From the NCBI GenBank assembly GCA_021780285.1, contig JAJXZA010000368.1, positions 1 to 7,715 on the forward strand: a DNA stretch of 7,715 bases. Reading direction: 5' to 3'. Position numbers and translations under genes: made by a program. Source of the DNA: Planctomycetota bacterium (lineage in GTDB: Bacteria > Planctomycetota > Phycisphaerae > WQYP01). The first letter of the stretch is position 1. Each line of letters begins with the position of its first letter. The notes below the pieces were generated by a model, which did no database searches, was not told where the DNA came from, and was given only the letters and a program-made list of their open reading frames with translations. Below are positions 1 through 5,705 of the stretch, piece after piece.

Positions 1-202
1 CACGATAAGCTTCTTGGCCAAGCTTTAAGACACCAACTTACAACAAATTGGCACCGCTGCAGCCTTCGACGCCATACGCCAATACAATTTTGTGAATTTT
101 GAGGACGAGACAACGCAACCGGCTCTCCCAGCGAAAAGCCAAGCTTCGCTCTATTTCAGAGGATACGCCTGCAACCAGACACCTTGCAGACGCCGCAGAC
201 GC

Positions 203-229
203 TTGAGAACCCAACGCGCAAGGTATAAA
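203..229 (+). promoter_or_regulatory. Candidate sigma70-type promoter for the small membrane protein
   Basis: TTGAGA at 203-208 (5 of 6 to the -35 consensus) and TATAAA at 224-229 (5 of 6 to the -10 consensus) are separated by 15 bp. That spacing is shorter than the optimal 17, so the pair is only a candidate. Transcription would start near 236 and give a leader of about 120 nt before the ATG at 355. Confidence 0.3.
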
Positions 230-252
230 CTAACCCTCTTGATGCAGCCCCG

Positions 253-279
253 GCCGGTCGCTTTTGTGTGCTGACCGGC
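253..279 (+). repeat. GC-rich leader hairpin
   Basis: GCCGGTC (253-259) and GACCGGC (273-279) form a perfect 7-bp stem around a 13-nt T-rich loop. No T tract follows, so it does not look like an intrinsic terminator. It lies between the candidate promoter at 203-229 and the ATG at 355, so it would fold in the 5' leader if that promoter is real. Its function is unknown. Confidence 0.35.
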
Positions 280-354
280 TCGACCCAAACCGCTGGACGG
301 TGTGGACCCGTCGCGGCGCTAAGGCCTGATAGTGATTTGAATAGTGAGCTAGAA

Positions 355-732
355 ATGTCAAATGCCCCTGCAGCGTATGTGTCGCCCGATGAGTTGTACT
401 CCGAGCTTGGCCTCACCGGCCCGCGGCCGTATTCGGCGATAAAGGGCATTTTGTGGTTTATTTTCTTTGCGGCGGGCGTTGCGGCACTGATCACAGACCT
501 TCTGCTGCGGTTTAAGTATCTGCCGGTTGCAGAGCCACTGCATTTTAATAAGATCGGAATGATTAACGTTACGCTGCAACTGGTTTCGTGCTACATCAGC
601 GGCGCAGCGATCGGTTTGTCGCCGCCGAATAAGCTTTTGCGAGGCATAAGCGTTGCGGTGCTTATTGCCAATGTCGCATTTATCATGCTTTTGATCGCCA
701 CCGGACCATTCGGCCTTAGCCATACCCGATAA
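355..732 (+). CDS. Small three-helix membrane protein, unknown function
   Basis: I do not recognise a family for this 125-residue protein. It has a soluble, mildly acidic N-terminus (residues 1-29, with a PDELYSELGL stretch) and three hydrophobic segments at about 31-51, 67-88 and 97-116. The loops carry few charges (RFK after helix 1, NKLLRG before helix 3). It is therefore very probably an inner-membrane protein. The ATG at 355 was chosen because the upstream extension to a GTG at 268 adds 29 residues with no conserved or membrane character and crosses the leader hairpin. The ribosome binding site is weak (a purine-rich stretch about 5-10 nt upstream). It is followed by 251 nt of intergenic DNA before nirA, which has its own promoter, so the two are probably not an operon. 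Hydrophobic periodicity over the full length makes a real gene likely, but no role can be assigned. Confidence 0.65.
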   Translation: MSNAPAAYVSPDELYSELGLTGPRPYSAIKGILWFIFFAAGVAALITDLLLRFKYLPVAEPLHFNKIGMINVTLQLVSCYISGAAIGLSPPNKLLRGISVAVLIANVAFIMLLIATGPFGLSHTR

Positions 733-868
733 AGCCGGTTGGTTGTTAAGCAGCCAGCTTGGCCCGGGCATTGCCTCCGTGGCGTCCCGCGCAGCCGCAG
801 ATGCCGGGGGTTGCCCAAGGCTTTTGAGCAGTTTAGTGATTAAATCAGCCTCGAAATGCCGCCGAATA

Positions 869-946
869 AAACTCCTACCAATTCAATATGTATTATGGCT
901 TGCAAATTAACAATCATCAACTATAATGGCAACAATTAAACTCCTA
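869..946 (+). repeat. 9-bp direct repeat flanking the nirA promoter
   Basis: The sequence AAACTCCTA occurs at 869-877 and again at 938-946, 69 bp apart start to start. The second copy is the left arm of the palindrome just downstream of the predicted transcription start. The first lies upstream of the -35 box at 900. Two copies bracketing a promoter could be binding sites for one regulator, allowing cooperative or looped binding. A 9-mer match in AT-rich DNA is not strong evidence by itself. Confidence 0.3.
900..927 (+). promoter_or_regulatory. Sigma70-type promoter of nirA
   Basis: TTGCAA at 900-905 (4 of 6 to consensus), a 16-bp spacer and a perfect TATAAT at 922-927 make a good vegetative promoter. 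It sits in an AT-rich stretch that contrasts with the surrounding GC-rich coding DNA. Transcription would start at about 934-935, leaving a leader of about 50 nt before the nirA ATG at 984. Confidence 0.6.
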
Positions 947-965
947 TTACATTGATAGGATTTTA
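937..965 (+). promoter_or_regulatory. Imperfect palindrome, probable operator or leader hairpin of nirA
   Basis: Left arm TAAACTCCTAT (937-947) and right arm ATAGGATTTTA (955-965) are complementary at 10 of 11 positions around a 7-nt centre (TACATTG). The inner TCCTAT/ATAGGA core is perfect. It starts about 3 nt after the predicted transcription start, a classic place for a repressor to block promoter clearance. In RNA it would also form a stem ending 6 nt before the Shine-Dalgarno GGAG at 972-975. I cannot assign it to a regulator family. Confidence 0.5.
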
Positions 966-983
966 GTTATTGGAGTCAATAAG

Positions 984-2741
984 ATGAGCACTGAAACAGG
1001 TACAGTCGTCGCTGCCGATGGCCGAAAGCTCAACAAGGTTGAGGCAATCAAGCTGGCAAAGGACGGCCTGGAAGTATGGAACGACATATTTGAATGGGCC
1101 GCCATGGATGTGACCGAGCCGCTGGAGTCGCTGCTTAGCCCGGCGCAGCTCGAAACATTTCATCGCACGGTGCCCGATTCCACTACGGCCGATGTGGTGA
1201 AGAGCGCGGCTCGACGGGCAAAGATACCTGAAGAAGATTTTGTGCGGCTGCGCTGGTTCGGCATTTATCAGCAGTTGCCCAACCTGTGCCACTTTATGTT
1301 GCGCATCCGCATTCCCAATGGATTTTTGACCGCCCCACAGGCTGCTGAGGTGGCGAATATAGCCGAGAAATATGGCCGTGGCTTTGCCGACATCACAACC
1401 CGCCAGTGCTTTCAACTGCACAACCTCACGATTGAGGCACTGGCCAAAATCTTGCCGCAGCTTGAGCGGGTAGGTCTGGTAAGCAAATTTGCCTGCGGCG
1501 ATACCCCGCGCAATGTGGTCGGATGCCCTTTGGCCGGCTACCTTGAAGCGGAGACCGTTGACGCATCACAGGTGGTACGCAGCGTCAACCAGATGTTTTT
1601 GGATGGCAATCGCGAGTTCAGCAATTTTCCGCGGAAATTTAAAAGCGCCATCGCCGGCTGCCATTTGCATTGTCATCAGCCGCAAATCAACGATATCGGC
1701 GTCTTCGGCGTGGTTCGTAAAAATCCGGTGACGGGGGCCGAGCAGCGAGGCTACGGCATTACGGTGGGCGGCGGGCTTTCGAGCCAGCCTTACATCGGTC
1801 AGGGACTGCGGGTTTTTGTTCATGAAGAACAATTGCCGGCGGTAGCGCGGGGCATTGCGCACATATTCCGCGATTACGGTTACCGCGAGAAACGCACGCG
1901 GGCGAGGCTCAAGTATCTTGTCGCCGACTGGGGTTGGCAGAAGTTTCGCGATTATCTTGAAGCCGCCATCGGCTTTAAGCTTGAGCACGACGAAAACATC
2001 GCCTGCCCGGAATATGCTCCGCATACCGATCACCTTGGCATAGGCCCGCAGAAACAGCCCGGCCTTTCGTATGTTGGCGTTCCTGTGGAGCGCGGCCGCA
2101 TTACGGCGGAGCAACTCCGCAATGCCGCCGCAATCGCCGAGCGTTACGCGGCGCCAGGCGAGGCCCGTCTGGCGCTATCCAACAAGCAGAATCTGCTTTT
2201 TATCAACATACCGAGCGATAAAACAGCGCTCATGGCGCGTGATCTGGAAAAAGCGGGGTTGCCTCCGCATGCACCGTTGTGGCGCACGAGTCTGCTGTCA
2301 TGCACCGGCACCCAATATTGCAACCTTGCCATTGTTGAAACCAAGCAGCGAGCCGGCAAGATTCTCAAATATCTTGAAGAAAATATTGAGATAGACACCC
2401 CCATCATGGTAAGCGTGACGGGATGCCCCAACAGTTGTTCGCAGTATCAGATTGCCGACATCGGTTTGATGGGCGTTGTCTGCAACTTTCGTGGACAGCG
2501 CGGCACCGAAGCTTTTCAGATATTGCTTGGCGGCGGCCTTGGGGCCGATGCGGCCTTTGGCAAAATCGCCATGAAAAAAGTGCCCGCGGAGCATGTGCAT
2601 AAGTCCATCGGACAGATTGTCGAGGCATACAAAGCAAACCGAGCCGACGAAGATGAGACGTTCCGGCAGTTTGTGCAGCGCAATACGCCCGAGCAACTCG
2701 CGCAATGGCTGCATATACCCGAAATGGCGGAAGTGGCTTAA
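984..2741 (+). CDS. nirA: Siroheme/[4Fe-4S] nitrite (or sulfite) reductase, NirA family
   Basis: This 585-residue protein has the two-fold repeated architecture of ferredoxin-dependent assimilatory nitrite and sulfite reductases, which transfer six electrons to nitrite (giving ammonia) or sulfite (giving sulfide) in the cytoplasm. The first ferredoxin-like half domain lies at about 86-150 and its siroheme/FeS partner at about 165-335. The second halves lie at about 358-411 and 430-570. The four cluster and siroheme ligands are C440, C446, C481 and C485 (CX5C...CX3C, in CTGTQYC and TGCPNSC). R140 and the K218/K220 pair in the FPRKFK motif match the basic anion-binding pocket. The CTGxxxC...VETK and CPNSCSQ...ADIGLMG signatures resemble nitrite rather than plant-type sulfite reductases, but mycobacterial NirA has a similar form and reduces sulfite, so the substrate is uncertain. 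The ATG at 984 has GGAG at 972-975 with an 8-nt spacer. No nitrate transporter, nitrate reductase, siroheme or cysteine genes are adjacent. Confidence 0.93.
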   Translation: MSTETGTVVAADGRKLNKVEAIKLAKDGLEVWNDIFEWAAMDVTEPLESLLSPAQLETFHRTVPDSTTADVVKSAARRAKIPEEDFVRLRWFGIYQQLPNLCHFMLRIRIPNGFLTAPQAAEVANIAEKYGRGFADITTRQCFQLHNLTIEALAKILPQLERVGLVSKFACGDTPRNVVGCPLAGYLEAETVDASQVVRSVNQMFLDGNREFSNFPRKFKSAIAGCHLHCHQPQINDIGVFGVVRKNPVTGAEQRGYGITVGGGLSSQPYIGQGLRVFVHEEQLPAVARGIAHIFRDYGYREKRTRARLKYLVADWGWQKFRDYLEAAIGFKLEHDENIACPEYAPHTDHLGIGPQKQPGLSYVGVPVERGRITAEQLRNAAAIAERYAAPGEARLALSNKQNLLFINIPSDKTALMARDLEKAGLPPHAPLWRTSLLSCTGTQYCNLAIVETKQRAGKILKYLEENIEIDTPIMVSVTGCPNSCSQYQIADIGLMGVVCNFRGQRGTEAFQILLGGGLGADAAFGKIAMKKVPAEHVHKSIGQIVEAYKANRADEDETFRQFVQRNTPEQLAQWLHIPEMAEVA

Positions 2742-2793
2742 GCGTGGCATGCCATGTGCAATGCCGGCGCGGTGCATAGCTCTCGCTGCCGCC

Positions 2794-4623
2794 TCACATG
2801 GAACGCTCTTGCTGATGCTGGCGTATTTTCTCAAAAAGCCGGGCTGTTTTCATCTCCCGCTTGATGGTGCTCCGCAGGCGAAGCTCATGGGCGTTTAAGT
2901 CGCCCAGCCGCTGCTGTTGAGCCAACAGGCGCAGTGCCATGCCCCACACCACCAATGCGTGCGGCGTATTGCCGATGTCATTGAGCACAATGGCAAAGTG
3001 ATTTAGCCCATCTGGATTTTGCCCACCCGGCAACTCGATCGCCATGAGCAGCTCGTGCAGCGCCTGATGTAAATGCCCCTGTTTGTAGAGCACCCAACCC
3101 AGGCTGTCGCGCGAGGCGGCATCAAACGGATAGTTGCGAATCGCCCGTAAAATCATGGCTTTGGCACGCACAAGATGCACGCCTTTGTCGGCCCAGGTGT
3201 AGCCCAAGTCGTTATTCACTTCCGCATTGGCGGGCATGATGGAGAGCACCCGTAATTGCGTCTGTATCGCCTTGTTGGTTTGATGCGATTGGAAGTACAG
3301 ATCGGTAAGCACAAGCAGACGAGACACGTTTGTCCCGTATCGGCTCATGAAATGATGCATAAGCTGCACGGCAGCGGCGGTGTGCTTTTCTATCTGCAGA
3401 CGATACGCCCACGCCTCAACTGCCGCACTCGAATGCGGACACCGCCCCACCAGTGCCTTAAGCACCGAGTCGCCTTGCTTTATTTTTTTTAGCTCGATCA
3501 GAGACTGGGCGCAAAAGAGTTGCCAACTGACCCACTGCGGATGCCGCAGACTCCACTGCATAAGAGTTTTGGCGGCGCGCGCCGATTGATGCTCGGCAAC
3601 CAGGGTTTGTATATATTGCCGTGCAACTTCAAGTTGATCGCCATAGCGCTGCAAATAAGCGCTTAACAGCCGGGCCTGCGCTGGAATATTGTGCATGCGG
3701 CCTTCGATTTGGCACAAGCCCACCAGCACCAGCTTACTTTGGGGTCGCCGGCGCTGCAGGGCCTGCATTTTAGAAAGCATCGTGGTCAAAACCGGCGGAT
3801 TGGTTTGAGTCTCAATTTTAAAGATGCGGGAGAGGTCGTCCTTCGGAAATTGCCGCAGGTAAGTCGCACGAAAGTAATTGGCCACAGTGGGAGCGCCGGC
3901 CTGGTCGGCAAGATCAATCATGCTAAGGTACCCGGTGCGGTCTTTTGGAAATTGCCGGATGAATTGCATGACGGACCGCTTTTGAGCCGCAACGTCGTGC
4001 CGATTCTGTTCGATAGATATCTGCAATGTCAGCAGCGCCGGCGATTTTGGATAGTGCCTGAGTCCCCGGCTTACAACTGAAAGGGCCTTAACGGTGCGGT
4101 CTTGCGCGGCGTACGCCAAAGCCAGCCACCGCCATGCCTGATCGCCAAATTGCCCCGACTTCAATGCCTGCTGCGCAAGTGCCACGGCCTGACGATATTG
4201 CTCGGCAGTAAGCAACTCGCGGAGCAACAAATCATTAAACGTTTGCTCGTGCGGCATAAGCCCAACGGACTGGTACAGCAGCCCCAATGCCATGGTATGA
4301 CGCCCCGCCGCATCGGCCACAACTGCGAGCAGACAGTGGTGCCACGCCCGCACTGCCGCCGGGGCATCCCCATGACCCCGGTCCCCTGCCATGCTTTGCA
4401 GTCTGGCGTAGGTAACATAATGGCCGCAGAGCGTATTGGTGGCGGCTATGGCCGCCGTGCCTGTCAAGGTGTGATCGGCGGCTTGGGCGGCAAGGCTCCA
4501 TAGCTGCTGCCTGTCGCTGCGTACGGCCGTGGATTTATGCGAGCCGGTCGTCGAGCAGCCGGCCAACATCAAAAGCGATAGCAGTGTCGGCCAGCACAGC
4601 ATCTTGATATGTCGAGTAAACAA
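2794..4623 (-). CDS. TPR-repeat lipoprotein
   Basis: A 609-residue secreted protein made almost entirely of helical tetratricopeptide-type repeats. The N-terminus is a lipoprotein signal: basic n-region (residues 1-7), hydrophobic core, and lipobox L20-A21-G22-C23. Ser at +2 suggests outer-membrane rather than inner-membrane retention by the enterobacterial rule. Degenerate repeats run from about 40 onward. The clearest lie at about 430-560, with LGYTWADKG, DSLGWVLYKQG and HFAIVLNDIG helix pairs. The TTG at 4621-4623 was chosen because AGGAG (4631-4635) lies 7 nt upstream. A longer frame from another TTG at 4653 would overlap the candidate -10 box and prepend residues before the signal peptide. 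An ATG seven codons downstream is possible but has no good ribosome site. It is convergent with nirA (52-nt gap) and divergent from the transaldolase gene. The likely role is a periplasm-facing scaffold for protein-protein contacts; the partner is unknown. Confidence 0.88.
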   Translation of the reverse strand: MFTRHIKMLCWPTLLSLLMLAGCSTTGSHKSTAVRSDRQQLWSLAAQAADHTLTGTAAIAATNTLCGHYVTYARLQSMAGDRGHGDAPAAVRAWHHCLLAVVADAAGRHTMALGLLYQSVGLMPHEQTFNDLLLRELLTAEQYRQAVALAQQALKSGQFGDQAWRWLALAYAAQDRTVKALSVVSRGLRHYPKSPALLTLQISIEQNRHDVAAQKRSVMQFIRQFPKDRTGYLSMIDLADQAGAPTVANYFRATYLRQFPKDDLSRIFKIETQTNPPVLTTMLSKMQALQRRRPQSKLVLVGLCQIEGRMHNIPAQARLLSAYLQRYGDQLEVARQYIQTLVAEHQSARAAKTLMQWSLRHPQWVSWQLFCAQSLIELKKIKQGDSVLKALVGRCPHSSAAVEAWAYRLQIEKHTAAAVQLMHHFMSRYGTNVSRLLVLTDLYFQSHQTNKAIQTQLRVLSIMPANAEVNNDLGYTWADKGVHLVRAKAMILRAIRNYPFDAASRDSLGWVLYKQGHLHQALHELLMAIELPGGQNPDGLNHFAIVLNDIGNTPHALVVWGMALRLLAQQQRLGDLNAHELRLRSTIKREMKTARLFEKIRQHQQERSM

Positions 4624-4652
4624 GCTACGTCTCCTTGCGTATGTACAGCCCA

Positions 4653-4681
4653 ATTCTACATTTTTGAGGGTGTTTATGTAA
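4653..4681 (-). promoter_or_regulatory. Candidate promoter of the TPR lipoprotein
   Basis: On the minus strand, TAGAAT (plus-strand 4653-4658) is a 5 of 6 match to the -10 consensus. TTACAT (4676-4681) sits at the optimal 17-bp spacing but is a poor -35 match. Transcription would start near 4646, about 23 nt before the TTG start, with AGGAG in between. This supports the shorter reading frame. Confidence 0.4.
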
Positions 4682-4817
4682 CTGCGCGATTGTTATCCAG
4701 CGTTATTGCCGCAGCGGGGACACCCCACGTTCACCGGCGGCCCGAATTTTACTTTTAATGATCGCGTGATTGGGCTATCATGCGTTTTGTGAACTGTGCA
4801 TAAAAAAAGGAGTCTGC

Positions 4818-5471
4818 ATGAAGATTTTTATTGACACCGGCAACCTCAACGAAATCAAGGAAGCCGCCGAACTCGGCGTATTGGATGGCGTTACCACCAA
4901 CCCATCGCTGATTGCCAAAGAGGGTAACGTGGACTTTTTTACACGACTCAAGGAGATTTGCGCCCTTGTGCCGGGGCCGGTTTCCGCCGAGGTTGTCAGC
5001 ACCGACAAGCCGGGCATGCTCAAGGAAGCCGCCGAGCTTCGCAAAATCGCGCCCAACATCACCATCAAGCTGCCGACCATTCGCACGGGGTTGCAGGCCT
5101 GCAAGGTGCTTGCCGACGATGGCGCGAAAGTAAATATGACGCTCTGCTTTCAGCCGTTGCAGGCGCTGCTGGTGGCCAAAGCGGGGGCAACGTTCGTATC
5201 GCCGTTCTTGGGCCGGCTGGATGACATCGGCCAGGATGGGATGCAACTTATTCGCGATATCCGAAAAATTTACGACAACTATGGCTTTAAGACGCAGATT
5301 TTGGCTGCGAGCATCCGCAGCCCGCTGCACCTTGTTGAAGCGGCGCTGGCCGGAGCCGATGTTGCCACGGTTCCATTTGCGGTTATTCAGCGCATGCTGG
5401 ATCACCCATTAACAGAAAGCGGCCTGAAAAAATTTATCGAAGACTGGCACAAGTCGCACCCCGGCAAGTAG
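4818..5471 (+). CDS. tal: Transaldolase, small TalC/FSA-fold type
   Basis: This 217-residue (beta/alpha)8-barrel enzyme belongs to the short transaldolase/fructose-6-phosphate aldolase family. Family motifs are DGVTTNPSLI (about 23-32), the Schiff-base lysine K84 in ITIKLP, the SPFLGRLDDIG segment (128-138) and the ILAASIR motif. Two positions separate the subfamilies. E. coli fructose-6-phosphate aldolase has Gln59 and Tyr131; this protein has E58 and F130 at the equivalent sites, as true transaldolases do. The expected reaction is therefore dihydroxyacetone transfer between sedoheptulose-7-phosphate and glyceraldehyde-3-phosphate in the non-oxidative pentose phosphate pathway. The ATG at 4818 has AAGGAG (4807-4812) with a 5-nt spacer; an upstream frame start at 4770 lacks a comparable site and adds non-family residues. 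A TATCAT at 4776-4781 could be the -10 box, but I see no good -35. It appears monocistronic, divergent from the TPR gene. Confidence 0.93.
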   Translation: MKIFIDTGNLNEIKEAAELGVLDGVTTNPSLIAKEGNVDFFTRLKEICALVPGPVSAEVVSTDKPGMLKEAAELRKIAPNITIKLPTIRTGLQACKVLADDGAKVNMTLCFQPLQALLVAKAGATFVSPFLGRLDDIGQDGMQLIRDIRKIYDNYGFKTQILAASIRSPLHLVEAALAGADVATVPFAVIQRMLDHPLTESGLKKFIEDWHKSHPGK

Positions 5472-5511
5472 TTGGGATACAAGGCGTCTTATAACGTGAA
5501 GACCAGCCGCA

Positions 5512-5559
5512 CCGTGTGGCACGGCCCCAATCGCCGGGGCATGTTGTAATTTTTCTTTT
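5512..5559 (+). terminator. Possible terminator after the transaldolase gene
   Basis: Two small adjoining hairpins follow the stop codon: CCGTG (5512-5516) with CACGG (5520-5524), and GCCCC (5524-5528) with GGGGC (5536-5540). They share one G, so they are alternatives or only partly coexist. A T-rich run begins at about 5549, some 9-10 nt after the second stem. That gap is longer than in a standard intrinsic terminator, so the call is tentative. Confidence 0.3.
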
Positions 5560-5584
5560 GGTCAAGTACCGTTAAGGGACATCA

Positions 5585-5671
5585 GGAGGCGTGGCAGAGC
5601 GGTTGATTGCGCCGGTTTTGAAAACCGGTTTGGGTGAAAGCCCAACGGGGGTTCGAATCCCTCCGCCTCCG
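5585..5671 (+). tRNA. tRNA-Ser (anticodon UGA)
   Basis: An 87-nt class II tRNA folds cleanly. The acceptor stem GGAGGCG (5585-5591) pairs with CGCCTCC (5664-5670), leaving G5671 as discriminator. The anticodon stem 5612-5616 pairs with 5624-5628 around the loop TTTGAAA, with anticodon TGA at 5619-5621 (reads UCA codons). The long variable arm characteristic of tRNA-Ser has the stem TTGGG (5630-5634) with CCCAA (5641-5645). The T arm has stem 5647-5651 with 5659-5663 and loop TTCGAAT. The 3' CCA is not encoded and must be added by nucleotidyltransferase. A weak promoter candidate is TTGTAA (5544-5549), 17 bp, TACCGT (5567-5572). The Nudix gene starts 34 nt downstream and may be read through from the same transcript. 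Confidence 0.96.
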
Positions 5672-5705
5672 ATTTCACTTACTTATCCAGGAGACGACCG
5701 CCCAC

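Larger units (their letters stand above)
1..354. other. Left-end region without a supportable gene
   Basis: No frame here gives a convincing protein. The longest forward frame (GTG at 92 to 274) has an Arg-rich, low-complexity translation, no good ribosome binding site and no recognisable family. The short open frames running in from the left edge (stops at about 26-28 and 100-102) are too short to identify, although one could be the tail of an upstream gene. An imperfect inverted repeat with AAGCTT arms lies at 7-12 and 20-25. The rest appears to be the leader of the membrane protein gene at 355, holding a weak promoter candidate and a GC-rich hairpin. Confidence 0.5.

Noticed and set aside
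92..274. Forward open frame of 60 residues starting with GTG
   Set aside because: Arg-rich low-complexity translation, no ribosome binding site, crosses the candidate promoter and the leader hairpin.
268..354. N-terminal extension of the membrane protein from GTG 268
   Set aside because: The added 29 residues have no membrane or conserved character and overlap the right arm of the leader hairpin; the ATG at 355 gives a compact three-helix protein.
763..815. Inverted repeat CCCGGGCAT/ATGCCGGG downstream of the membrane protein gene
   Set aside because: The loop is long, the pairing needs a bulge and no T tract follows; not a convincing terminator.
2742..2793. Terminator between convergent nirA and TPR genes
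   Set aside because: Only short palindromes such as GGCATGCC and TGCA repeats, with no T run on either strand.
4708..4741. Inverted repeats GCCGC/GCGGC with inner GGGG/CCCC between the divergent TPR and transaldolase genes
   Set aside because: Short arms in GC-rich DNA with no T tract and no relation to a promoter box; could be chance.
5634..5705. Longer start for the Nudix protein
   Set aside because: The upstream codons lie within and just after tRNA-Ser; AGGAG and the ATG at 5706 give the expected N-terminus.
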